The notes beneath the pieces are model-generated. The model was not told the DNA's origin and did no database searches. It saw nothing but the letters and a program-made list of their open reading frames with translations. A stretch of DNA of 64,000 bases from Euryodendron excelsum (Eukaryota > Streptophyta > Magnoliopsida > Ericales > Pentaphylacaceae): contig CM065397.1 of assembly GCA_033060915.1 (NCBI GenBank), positions 29,371,501-29,435,500 on the forward strand, given 5' to 3'. The position numbers and the translations under genes were made by a program. Shown here one piece after another: positions 11,193 to 23,007 of the stretch. The stretch's first letter is position 1. Every line of letters starts with the position of its first letter.

Positions 11193-12917
11193 AAGTATAT
11201 GACCGTAATGTAGCAATAATTTCTTAGTGAAGTCCAACGTCGAACCACAGGGAAATTATGGATGGCTTTGTCAGTAAACTAATATTTTGGAAAAGACTAA
11301 TTTCTTAGAAAACAATCTTCTAAAAAGAAAATAAAAAGTAATCTTCTTGTTGGAAAGATTGAACTATCTAATAACAATGGAAATCAAGAATAAAAAGAAG
11401 TCCTGGCTAAGCATGATCCAATTGTTAGGTATATATGTGATCGTCCAAGGTAAGGTTAACTCAATTCAACAATGACAAGAGTGTTGTTGAATCAAAAGAT
11501 TTATCAATAAAAACTAATTGGAATCTTGATAGGTTCTTGAAGATTTGTAAAAAGTTATTGTTCAAAGGATCCTTATCAGGGATCTAAGTAACCGATATCC
11601 CAAAATCTAATTTGTGTATAACAACTCAAAGATCTTGATTTCTAAGGAAAATCTTTAAGAACGCATAAAGATTCATTGAGAAAAGATGAAAACATTGCAA
11701 TGCATGAAATATCTTAATCAACCATACAAAACCCTTCAATCTTCACATCCCCATGCCAAAAGATGATCAGCTACTTGAAAACATGAAGAAAACTTAAATT
11801 CAATTGGTAAATAATATGTTTGATTACAAGATATTAAAGCACAGAGTAAAACTAAGCTATTCTACCTAAGAAACTCTCTAAAAAAAACTCTAAAAATTGC
11901 ATAAACTAAAGATCATCCAAATTAGGATTGCAATTGCACTTAAACAAGGTTAGGAAACCAAGAAAAAAAGTCAAAAATGCAGACCTGCTTTCAAACCCCT
12001 TGCCAACCGTTTGAACAGTCACCTTTTAGTCTTTGGCCATTCGAACGCCTTTAAGGACCCTTCAAATAGTATGCAGCTTTGCAGATTTTTGTCGCTCAGT
12101 TTTGACCATTTTAGAACCATATGCAGCCAATGCGTATTATAGGCAAAGTTTTAGATCTTGAAGTCTTCTTTTCAACACCACAAGAATCAGCTCAATCAGA
12201 CATTGGAGCAAAAATCGATGGCCAATCTTCCAAGACAACGTTGAATTTCCCTCTCCGGTTTGATTGCTTTGAACCCGCCTTGATCATTCTTACTTTTTTT
12301 TTACTCTTTTGGCTTCCAGAACCTACAAAACTCGAACAAAATATAGTCGAACACATGATTAACTAAACTAAAGCAATATACACTATTCTAAGTCTAACAA
12401 AGTCCAAATTAAAGGCCTATGATTACACTTTTACAATGCAATCACGAGGCCCCTATTTATAGAAAAAATTTAGGCTAGGCATTTGAACGCCATGATGCCT
12501 TCGTTTATTCTTTTAGGCATATCAATGCCTAACGTTTGGAGGGAGAAGATGTGGCTCCACCAAAATTTTGTCACGTATGCAAAATGATGATGTCAGCATG
12601 ACACATCATGGTTGGTCACAATAATGCCCATGTCCACAAATTTGCACATCATGGCATTGCAATGCTGTGAATCCTTAAATTGGCCTTCACGGCATAACTC
12701 ATGTCTCCTTGCTTTTGGTTCGCTCCAGTGTTCTCCGATTTGGGGCTCTTGTTCCTTATTGATGAACCAAACTTCAGAAGGTGATATCAAAGACCACTTA
12801 CCTCAGGTTTACTAAATTCAGAAGCTTTGGACTTCCGATTTAGGGTTTTCAAAGTTCAACCACATTACAGTCATTAAACTTCGGCTGGAGAATGCTTAAA
12901 AGATATCAATGGATGTT
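11192..12917. other. AT-rich noncoding stretch, probably retroelement-derived
   Basis: No gene seen. Wording near 11,225 (AGTCCAACGTCGAACCACAG) resembles noncoding parts of plant Gypsy elements, from memory only. CTATTTATAG at about 12,450 is a TATA-like word on the minus strand, which could mean an antisense LTR remnant. The frames at 12,121-12,366 and 12,593-12,815 have no recognisable domain. Confidence 0.3.
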
Positions 12918-13612
12918 GGAGATGTCCAATCTCTGAAATGATGTCATCAGAGTCCTACCAAACGCAGTCGCTTGGACTCTAGTTTAAGTACTAAAGATGT
13001 CTAATCTCCAAGAGGTGTCATCGAAGTTTGACTAGGATGCGATCGTCTGGACTAAATTTAAGGTGACTAAAGATGTTCGTTCTCTGAAAGGTATCATCGG
13101 TGTTCGATTGGGTTGCAGTCGTCTAAACTCCAATTTAAGATGACTGAAGATGTCTGATCTCTAAAATGGTGTAATCGGAGTCTGACTGGGATACAATCGC
13201 CTGGACTCTTGTTTAAGGTGACCTGAGATGCTTGATCTGTGGAATAGTGTCATCGGAGTCCGACTAGGATACGGTCATCTAGGCGTCGATTTAAGGTGAT
13301 CAAAGATGTCTGATCTTCAGAATTATGTCATCAAAGTTCGATCGAGACGCGGTCGTTTGGTCTTCAGTTTAAGGTGACAGAGATCTATGATCTTCGAAAT
13401 GGTTTCATTAAAGTCCAACCGGGGCACTATCGTTTAAACTCCAGTTTAAGGTGACTAAAGAAATCTAATCTCTAGAATGGTGGCATCGGAGTCCGACCAG
13501 GACACAGTCGTCTGGACTCTAGTTTAAGTTGACCAGTGATATCTAATCTCTGAAATGGCGTTATTGAAGTTCGACCGAGACGTTATCACTTGGACTCATG
13601 TATATGGTTTGA
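12918..13612. repeat. 77-bp minisatellite, about 9 copies
   Basis: Units start with GATGTCTGATCTCTGAAATG-like text and end with CTCTAGTTTAAGGTGAC-like text. Landmarks are near 12,921, 12,996, 13,073, 13,148, 13,226, 13,305, 13,381, 13,459 and 13,537, giving a period of 75-79 bp. The array ends about 30 bp before an LTR start at 13,641. That is where Tat-lineage elements are known to grow 3' UTR satellites. Confidence 0.8.
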
Positions 13613-13956
13613 TGTTATGAGCCAGTGGTTCAAATTTGGGTGTTAGCACCTGCTAGCCCCGATAGATAAAAAAATCACCATTTTGCCCCTAAGGCACCCG
13701 ACATGCTTCTCGAGAAAGTATCAATCCCTCAAAGTAATGAGACTATCCCACACTGTCTCTAGGCGAGTCTGGCACGTTCAAGATGCTAATCGAGTCGGCC
13801 CTGGGCCCATTTTGGCGACTATCGATTAAAATAACCATTTTGCCCCTTAGGCACCCTAGGCACACTTCTCGACAAGTACAAACCCCTCAAAGTGCAAAAG
13901 CCATTCTAGACTACCCCCAAGTAGTCAAGCACGTTCAAGAGGACAAGATTGTTTGG

Positions 13957-14628
13957 GCTATTTCCTTTATATAAACTTATAGTGCAGCTGTTACTTGGAA
14001 TAAAATCAGAACCTACTATCCTAAAGTCATATGGCATACATTAGTTTGGTTTCCTAAGAATATTCCTTGACACAGCTTTATCATTTGGACAACTATTAAG
14101 AACAAGCCTACCACTAGAGCAAAACTTGAGGAGTAAGGGGTCATGAATCAAGTAATCTATGATTTATGTCTCATGCAAGATGAGACTCTTGACCATCTTC
14201 TTTTCAAATGTCCATATTCTAAGGAATTCTGGTCTACAATCTGTTAATTGTGCATGATATCTAAACAAAACCAAACCTGGGGGGCTTAGGTAAACTCATT
14301 GGTTGAAAAACTTAGTGCCAACAACTTTTGTAACTTTATTAGGAAGCTTGCATGGGCAGCACTAGTCTATTACATCTGGCAAGAAATGAACAATAGAATT
14401 TTTGGCAGCACCCTAAGATCACCATAATAGCTAGTGAAGGAAATCAAGCATGATATTCAAGTCAAAGTCTCCCAATTCTCAAAGATTCCATCTTTTCAAC
14501 TCAATGCAGCTATAGTCCGAAAATAGTCCATTCTCCTTTTTGTCTTTGATTGATCTTGAACTAGGTCTTTAGCTTGGGATTTTATTCCCTTTTATATAGA
14601 GGGGTATGCTCTTCTCTAGCTTGTACTT
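13957..14628 (+). pseudogene. LINE 3' relic with RT zinc-binding (zf-RVT) similarity
   Basis: One + frame from about 14,045 reads the plant LINE zf-RVT pattern: HSFIIWTTIKNKPTTRAKLE, then ETLDHLLFKCPYSKEFWSTI, then a tail with KLAWAALVYYIWQEMNNRIF. The family motif Cx2C...ETxDHLFFxCPYSxxxW is recognisable, but the first cysteines are not preserved and TAA/TAG stops break the frame several times. Upstream ORF2 parts (endonuclease, RT core) are absent, as in a 5'-truncated LINE copy. The 3' side is cut by the LTR beginning at 14,629. It cannot make a working protein. A host gene fragment captured from the same superfamily is less likely. Confidence 0.65.
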
Positions 14629-15829
14629 TGTCGTGCTCCGATTTTTCACACTCGAGAAAACACAAGTGAGAAAAACATAATACTCTCTTATTAGAACTCA
14701 TCATTCTAGAAGGACAAGTGCGACTAGGTTTGAACTAGAAATTAATTTGAATAAAGGCTTTTGAAAAAAGTTTGGAGTCGTTATCTAACTTTGATAAGGT
14801 GAGTTAGGTTACCTAAAACTAAGTGCAATCCGAAGATTAAACTTTGAGTTTATAAAAAAGTTTTGGAAAACTTCCTCAAGAGAGGGTTTTTGGAGAAAAC
14901 AGGTTGTTTGGCAACCTTTGAAAAGATTTAAGCCATTTTTGAAAAATAGCTCTATTTTTTAATTTTTGAAAATAGTGATTCTAAGTTCGAAGGTTGGTTA
15001 CGTACAGGAAAGATGCCTACATGTCTATTCACCCTAGGTTCACTCATTTAGAATATCGATTATCCAATGTCCAATGCTATCCATTTTAAAAAGAATTTTA
15101 AACAAAATTTGATATGATGCATGACATGCAAGTGCAAAAAAAAAGATTTAATTTTGAAAATAGATTTGAAGAAAATATTTAAAGCTTGAAAAAGGTTGTA
15201 GAAATTGAAAACTTGAAAAAGATAGTGACCGCACCCAAGAGGGTTGCCTACGTATCCCTTTGTTGGGAATTAAGTCAGTTGTAGTTGGGACTCGAGGTCC
15301 GATTGAAAATAGACACTTTGAGGTCTTCAAAAAGTTTGACTTGAAAAGGTTTGATTTGGAACTTTAATTAGAAGATTGGAAGATTGAAAATTGAACTTTG
15401 ATTTAAAATTAGACTTGGAATTAACTTTGATTTGAAATTAAACTTAAGAAGTAGAACTTGGACTTGTTTTGGAAAGATTGATATAAGCTTTGAAAACATC
15501 TTGACTTAGATAGAAGTTTGAAAACCATCTTGGTTTAGAAAAAAGTTTTAGAAAGGAGTTGAAACTTCCTAACTTTAGGGTGAGCGTTGAACTAGGGTTT
15601 GACCTCTGAGTGTAATATCCCAAACCCCTATTTATTTATATTAATGTGAATTTCTAGTGTATACGATGTTTAATTTTAATTACTTCATCTTTTGGATTAA
15701 AAATGACCAATGAGAACTTGGGTTGTAACTTATGTTAGAGATGTGAGACACATGGGATTATTTTCCATGTGTGTCTTCTATAACACAAAACACACACACG
15801 CATATACACATACACACACCCAACCGTAA

Positions 15830-15830
<1 letters not shown>

Positions 15831-15877
<47 letters not shown>
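15831..15877. repeat. (GA)n microsatellite
   Basis: GA run of more than 40 bp preceded by (CA)n-like text. The 60-74-aa frames crossing it are repeats of dipeptides and not genes. Confidence 0.9.
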
Positions 15878-15882
<5 letters not shown>

Positions 15883-17544
15883 GAGGAGAAGAGGAGAAGA
15901 GAAGAGGGAAGATTGAAGGAAGAGAAAGCTTGAAGAGCCTCCACCCAAGCCAAAAGGAGCCATTGGAGGACTTGGGCAAGCTTGAAGAAAGGTAAGACTT
16001 TATCTCTCTACAAAATTGTATATGTGTTTGTATCTATCTTGTTGGGTTAAGTTGTGAGGTTGTTTTGGGGGACTTCCTTGAGTCCCAAATTGTCTAAAAC
16101 TAGAATATTGTAAGCCCCATTAGAAGATTTGAGAGTTTAGAATTGAAATCCCCAATTTATGCAAGTTAGGACTTGGGTTCCTAAAACTCTAGATCCCTTT
16201 GATTTACTTGTTGGTTTAGCTTCATTTTAAAGTATTGTAGCTTCTTGGGTTAATCTTTAAATCCTAGAAGCATTGGTAAAGTTTGATAGAGTTTGGGGTA
16301 GTTTAGGTTAGAAATCTAAGGTTTGGAGAACCCATTTTCTCGAACAAAATATACAAGGATCGTCAAGACGGCTCGTATTAGTGTCCTGACAATCAATTTT
16401 GAAGCTTGGAATAGCCACGGATCGTCAGGATGCAACATTTTGCGTCCTGACGATAGTATTTTTGGGAATGTCAGCATCGAGTCGTCAGGACGCTCTTGCT
16501 GACGCTAGTGTCTGACAACTCCAACACTGTTTAGTAAAATAGGCATAACTTTCTCTAAAAAAATACTCGGAATGACACACCATTTGAAGCATTGGAAAGT
16601 AGACTCATAGACCTTTGTATCCCTATAAAGTGGGTCCTCTAATTCATTATAGATTGGGAGATATGAGATTTTAAAGTTAACCGAAAATTATACCAAAAAC
16701 CTTATTTTTCCAAAGTGTTACCCCGTTTTTTGTGAGACCTAACTTCTTCACCCAAAATGTGTTTTTAAGGCATGACCTACCAAATTGAAGGGTTGTAAGC
16801 CTACTTCCACACGGAACTAGCCTAGTGTGTGAAACCTTTTTCGGGATGGTTGAGACGTGATGAAAGGATCGATGTTCCGAGTTTCATACTTTACCCTCAA
16901 CTTTATGTTCTCCTTTTAAGTTGGGGCCTTGCCCTAGAGTTAGTGTTGCCCTTCCATGTTGAGAGTGAGGTGTTGGTGAGTCAAGGTTGAGGGACTTATG
17001 TGCTAAGTCTCGGTTTACGTGTTATTGCTTTGCCTTGGAGTCTTGTATTGATATTTCTATACTTCTATGTGCATTTTGTGTAGGGAAGCCTTGTTTACCA
17101 CCTATTTAATAGGAGAGAAGTGAATAGCGATATGTCATGAGTAAAACTCTATTATTTTTTAATTGTTTTAAGCTGACTTCTATATCATGAATGTGTTCCA
17201 TATGTTTCAATGCATCAATGATTATGTTCAAGTATAAAGTAGATGTAAGATTCCTAACGTACGACTCTAACTCAAGGTCTTTTCGTGGCAAGACATTAAT
17301 CTAGTCTGATAGTCCTAGGATGGGGGATGTGAAATAAACTATCAACATATAAGGTCTTTCGTGGCAAGACCCTAAACTAGCAACGATGGTCCGACGGTAA
17401 GGGATACGAAATAATCTATCGCCATGTTGGGAGATGTCCCTTGGCTTAAAAACCTATGTGTGACCTTTATGGTTACTATAACTGAGTCTAGCTCTTATGT
17501 TGGCCTAAGGAGCCTATGCGTGACCTTCATGGTTACTATGTTGA

Positions 17545-18010
17545 CCTAGAGAGCCTTATATGTACCGTGTGCGGCTAAGATCAAGCACCCAGAAAGGGGA
17601 TAAGTAGGTGCAAGCTAGAGCAGACAATCTAATGTTGGCCTAAAGAGCCTTATATGTACCGTGGAGCTGAGACCAAGTGCCCAGAAAGGGGGTAGGCAGG
17701 TGCAAGACAGAGTAGACAATCTAATGTTGGCCTAAAGAGCCTTATATGTATCGTACGGCTGAGACCAAGCTTCCAGAAAGAGGGTAGGCAGGTGAGAGCT
17801 AGAGCGAACAATCTAACGTTGGCCTAAAGAGCCTTATGTGTACCGTGCGGCTATGACCAAGCACCCAGAAAGGGGGTAAGCAGGTGCGAGCCAGAGCGGA
17901 CAATCTAATATTGGCCTAAAGAGCCTTATGTGTACCGTGCGGCTGAGACCAAGCGCCTGAGAGGGGGTAGACAGGTGCAAGCCAGAACGGACATAATTGT
18001 ACTGCGTACT
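17545..18010. repeat. 92-bp tandem array, 5 copies
   Basis: GAGCCTTAT landmarks at 17,551, 17,645, 17,736, 17,829 and 17,921 give spacings of 94, 91, 93 and 92 bp. Units contain TACCGTGCGGCTGAGACCAA and AGAAAGGGGGTAGGCAGGTG. Diverged half-units (GTGACCTTTATGGTTACTAT) precede the array. Confidence 0.8.
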
Positions 18011-21000
18011 ATGATAGCTCAAGCGCTCCCAAGGGAGTAGGCAGGGTGAAGTATTACCGTTGCAATGCGTTTAAAACCGTGAGATAGGCACATGCGTGAC
18101 ATGAAGCGCCAAAGCGGTCAATATTGTACACGGTTAAGATCTTAGCCTAAAGAACCCTATATATAACCTTTAAGGTGACTAGTGCAGAGCTTAGCTCTGG
18201 TATAAAGACGTAACATACTTATGCTCTGGAATGAGAAATATGATTTGTTCAAATGCTTCATGACAAGTTACGTGTGTTTCCACAAGTACTAATGCCCCAA
18301 TATATCTCCCCTTTCTATGATATTATGATATGCCCTTACAATATCATGCCATGACATACTTATGACAGTCATGTTTAGCCTTACGAAATCATGTTATGCA
18401 TTATGTCTCACTCCTATGATGCTATGTTCGCAGTGTTATAGTATTTCAATATAATACTTATGTTATTTACGTTTCCAAAGCTATGCTTTATAAGTTACTG
18501 AGAATGATAACACTTGATGTGCCTGATATTATGTGGCGAGCTAAGTTGTATGCTTACCAGATATGATATATTATGCTCATGATAAGTCATGTCACGCTTG
18601 AATAATTCCTGCTACAACACGCCTGCCTCTTTTCTTTAATATTATGTTTTAGAAATGATGAAATATTTTAATACAAAAGCCTATGTCACATGTGATTTTA
18701 AGATTTCACTTATATGTCTCTAAGTTCATCTCACATATACATAAAGGTACCCCTATTGCCATGTACATGAAATATAAATGTTAGTCCACAGTATTTTATG
18801 CTCATGCATTATTGTTATTCACTAAGCATTAGCTTACGTTTTCTAAAATGTTTTCAAGTGACCAAACTGGGAGGCCTTGAGGGAGGCCCATTACGTGGAT
18901 ATTTGGACTACAGCTCATGAGCCTTATGTTATGTACTGATATAGGGATTGGACCCTATTGTTTTATAATATTATAATGTTATAACTGTGATGGCCTTTGA
19001 CATGCCCATCTTATGAAATGTTTATGTTTTAGAGATTAGGCATTGTTCTGCTATGTATGACACACATTTTACTTTACGTTTATAAAAGTTTTAAATTCCG
19101 CAATTATGTATCCTTTAAAAATAAATGCACGGATATTCAACCGGGTTATGAAATGCGGCCTTAGGTAGCCAAGCTACTAGCCAGTCATGCACCCTAAATC
19201 TGTATAAGCCGGATCTGGGGCGTGACACTTAAAGTTTAGGTAACCTAGGGTTGAAACATGCACTTGAAATTAGAATGTTTGATTTAGACTTGAAAAGTTT
19301 GATTTTAGAAAGTTTCGAATTAGAAAAGTTGAATTTAAGAAAGATTAGAAAAGAATTTGATTTGATTTAGAAAACAATTGTAAAAATTTGACTTGATTTG
19401 GAAATATTTGATTTGGAAGAATTTAGAAAGTTAGAATTTGGAAAACCTGAATCTAGGAAAACTTTAAATTAGGAAGATTCCATGTTTTAGAAAAGTTTTC
19501 AAATTAGGAAAGTTTCATTTTAAGAAAGTTTTGAATTAGGAAAGTTCCATTTTAGGAAAGTTTTAAATTAGGAAAGTTTCATTTTAGGATTGTGCCAAAT
19601 TAGAAAAGTTTCATTTTAGGAAAATATTGATTTTGGAAAAATTTGAATTTGAAAATTTTTGAACTTAGAAAGATTTGAAATTTTGAAAGACTTGAAAGTT
19701 TGAAATTAAGAAAGCTTTGAGAATTTAGATTTAAGAAAGATGGGAATTAGGAAATATTTGATTTCTGTTTCTTAAAGTAGAAGATTGGATTGTATTTCTA
19801 AAAATAGATGATTTGATTTTGTTTCCAAAATTGAAAGATTTGATTTGGTTTCCCATGTGGACAAGATTTGATTTGACTTGAAATTGGAAAGGTTGAGTTT
19901 TGAAAATCTTAGATTTGGAAATCTATGATTTGGTGGAAAAAAGGGTTTTGCAAATCTAAGATTTGATGTAAAAAAATAGTTTTGGAACCCTATAATTTGA
20001 AGCAAAATAGAAAGTCATGATTTTAAGAAAGGAATTAGGGTTTCCTAACTATGGATTCTAGGGCTTGACTTAAACTTCAAGACAAAGAGATTTTAGAAAA
20101 CAAATATTTGAAAAGAGTTTTAGGAAGTAGACTAACAAAACATTTAGAAAGAGGTCTGAATATGGATTTTTACAAGTCTATTGAATATCTCACTTTCTTA
20201 AAACGATTCTAACCATAGGAAAATTAGAATCATTTTAGGGTTGTGATTTTGAAAACAAATAGGGTTTTGAAATATGGACCCCAATGATCACATTGAATAT
20301 AACACTTTTCTAAAACAACCCTAAACATGGAATGACTAGAATCATCTTAAGATTATTGTTTTGATGAACACAATTTAAGGTTTGAACTCGAATTTGAACC
20401 TTGATAATCACATTGAATGTAACACTTTCCTGAAACAACCCTAACTATGGAATGACTAGAATCACCGTAGTCATGTGATTTTGAAAAATAAGTTTGAAAG
20501 AAGAGATTATGAATGCAAGTTTTGAAAGAGAACTTTAATGCAAGTTTGAAAACAATTTTAAATGCAATGCATGAACATGGTAATTACAATGCAATAGGGT
20601 CGTGAACATACAAAGCTAGACTTCACCATATAATCAAGGGAGCCGAACCCACACCATCAAAGGTTGAACTAGAAGAAAGCCCCCAATACGGTGACCTTCA
20701 ACAGTCCTTCCTAGGCATGAATCGGGGATTCCCTTATTTCAAGCATGCAAGAAGAGGAGGTAAAAGATAGGGATTAAAATAAAAGAAAACTCGAGTGGGT
20801 TAGGAAAGAGAAGAGAGAAGGGGATTACATAAAAGTAATAGAAAACCATCCTCGTATTCTTCTTACTTTTATTACTTGGTTTGCTTCACTTGACTTGAAC
20901 TTTGAGAGATTTGAAAATACAACACTTGATCTTCAATGGATGTTTTGAGGCTTGTGTTTGAGTGTATAAGATGTATGGAGGCTAGAGTTTGAGTGTATAG

Positions 21001-22997
21001 AGGCTAAGGCTTGAGAGAATTAGGGTTTGGAGAGACTTTGAGCTCTATTTTTAGAGAGACAAAGTTTATAGATTGAATTTGCGTATCCTTTTTATGCAGA
21101 GGAAGGGTCTATATTTATAGGCAACCAAAGTTGACTCTAGCACCTGTTGTGGTGACGTCAGGCCAAATTTTGGCTTGGCACCACTAGGAGTGACTCCAGC
21201 CTTCTAGGATATTTTTTAAGTTGGCAAGAAATAGATCTTTAACTCTTGGAATGCAAGGTAGAAAATTTAGGTGCCTGTCCTAGTGACTACCATGCAATTT
21301 TTGGGTTGACTCCACTAGAAGTGACTCCGAAAAATCCGGGAATGATCTGGAAGGTTCCGAGTAACCAGACAGGGCCAAGAATGGACGAGAACCCTCGTGA
21401 GAGTATCCTTAAGATAACTAGCTTGAGAAACAATGCTAGAATAGTTGAAAAGGTTGAACGGCCCGCCAGGGACAAAATGATCATTTGAACTAAGGAAACA
21501 TTAGAACGGACCCGGAGTGACCCGCGAAAGGCTAGAGGGTTGGAAACACTATTGTGAGTGTTCCAAAAAATTACTGGTTTGATACCCAGAGCCAGTGTGG
21601 TTGGAAAAGACAACCAGCCCACCAAAGGCAAAATAGTTATTTTGCACCGGCCATACCGAAATAGAATTGGAATGGTTCAGAAAGGTGTTAGAAGGTTGGG
21701 AATACTATTGGAAGCATCCTCAGAAGGTAACTAGTTTGATACCCAAAGCCGGTGTGGTTCTTAGAGGCAATTGGATGCCTAGGGGCAAAAATGATCATTT
21801 GGCTTCAAGTGGGCCCGACGGGGCTAGGAAGTGACCGGTGGACTGGATTGAAATTTGGAGAGAGGGTGTGATTTTGAATGTGTATGCGATGTTCGAAAGT
21901 GAGCCTGGTCGAGCTGGAGATAACCGAGCGGGCAAAAATGGGATGCTTACATCCCAGTGCACACATTTGCCTACCAAAAAAGACAAAAAAAGGTTATTGA
22001 AAACAAGTCATCCCAGTGTCATTTCGGTGAGTTTTGTTCAAAATGACCATTTTACGTCTACGTGACCTAGCACACTTTTTGAGACCACAACGGCTTTGAG
22101 AATTAAACCAGCTAACGTAACATTTCAGTAAAGGCCGCACAACCTTCCAAATGAAGCCTATTGGCTCGAAGCACACTTTAGTCAATAAAAGCTTCCAAAA
22201 GCATGTCGTATACGCTTCCCAAAAGCTAACTTTTTCTTCACTCCTCTAATTATAACGCACTGTCAAAATGTTGGCAAAATATGCAAATTAAGGAATTTCC
22301 TAAATCTCGCACAAGAGGCTTTCCATCAATAGAGTCCGATCATTGAGATCATTGTCCGAAGGCCACGATCAAATGCTTCAAAGATGGCTACTTTAAAAAA
22401 TTTGGGAAGCGTATGAAAGACATTTCTTGTTTAATGTTTTAGAGTTCAAGTCTATAATTGTAACGCACCATCAAATGGTTGGGAAAATGCAAATATTAGG
22501 AAGTTCCCAAAAGCCTGCACATGAGGTTTTCCATCGATGTGGTTCGATCGAGGAGATTGCTTCACTGGATCAAAGACAACTATTTTGGGAAATTTTAGAA
22601 GCATTTTGGAGACGTTTCCAAGACCTTATTTTTATGTCCACTTCCAAACCTTATTTTGTCTTTATCAACTAAGATCACCTGAGTCTTCAAACATATACCA
22701 TATCAAAGAGAATCTTCAGAACAACACTGCTACCAAGCTGGATTCCCTTGGATTGCCCCAGAATGGCATGGATATTGAGATAAACTAAGCATAAAAGCTA
22801 CTGACAAAGAAGCATAAGCTACAGGCGTCCACAGTATGATTAGTCGAGACAAAACTAGATTATTGCCCAAGTTTGCAAGTGTTTGGGAGTGCCACATGGC
22901 ATCCTCCCATTGGAGGAGGCCAGACACCTCTCAAAGAGGCATCCATGCAAATTTGTATGGACGCTCTTTAGTCAGGCATCCCAGGGGGTCCAGTTTG

Positions 22998-23007
22998 CCT
23001 ATAAATA
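22998..23007 (+). promoter_or_regulatory. TATA box of LTR D
   Basis: CCTATAAATA, identical to the word at 2,251 in LTR B and followed by similar ACCA.TCC.CCCTTG text. Confidence 0.55.

Larger units (their letters stand above)
15611..19227. mobile_element. LTR G, 3.6-kb solo LTR of another Gypsy-like family
   Basis: It starts TGTAATATCCCAAACCCC and ends GGGGCGTGACA, a terminal style common in plant Gypsy LTRs. It splits LTR E: E text stops at GAACTAGGGTTTGACCTCTGAG-like wording and resumes with AAGTTTAGGTAACCTAGGG, a junction that is continuous in C and F. Flanks CTGAG and CTTAA match at 3 of 5 bases. It holds a GA microsatellite, GTCAGGACG inverted words near 16,360-16,510, and a 92-bp tandem array. 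No coding region. Confidence 0.6.
14629..21951 (-). mobile_element. LTR E, antisense within D
   Basis: On + it runs from TGTCGTGCTCCG to GGGATGCTTACA, the family ends in reverse. Without the foreign LTR G it is about 3.7 kb. A reverse-strand TATA word lies at about 21,109-21,125. The flanks (TACTT left, TCCCA right) do not match, so either the duplication has decayed or one edge was rearranged. The 80- and 114-aa frames at 21,246-21,631 are overlapping chance frames in U3. Confidence 0.65.

Noticed and set aside
15735..15995. Several 60-74-aa frames of (RE)n or (SL)n
   Set aside because: They are translations of the GA/CT microsatellite in LTR G.
21287..21631. 114-aa minus-strand frame overlapping an 80-aa plus-strand frame
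   Set aside because: Both lie in the U3 of LTR E, are not kept open in copies B, C or F, and show no domain.
14624..21956. Target-site duplication for LTR E
   Set aside because: TACTT and TCCCA match at only two of five bases, so no duplication is claimed.
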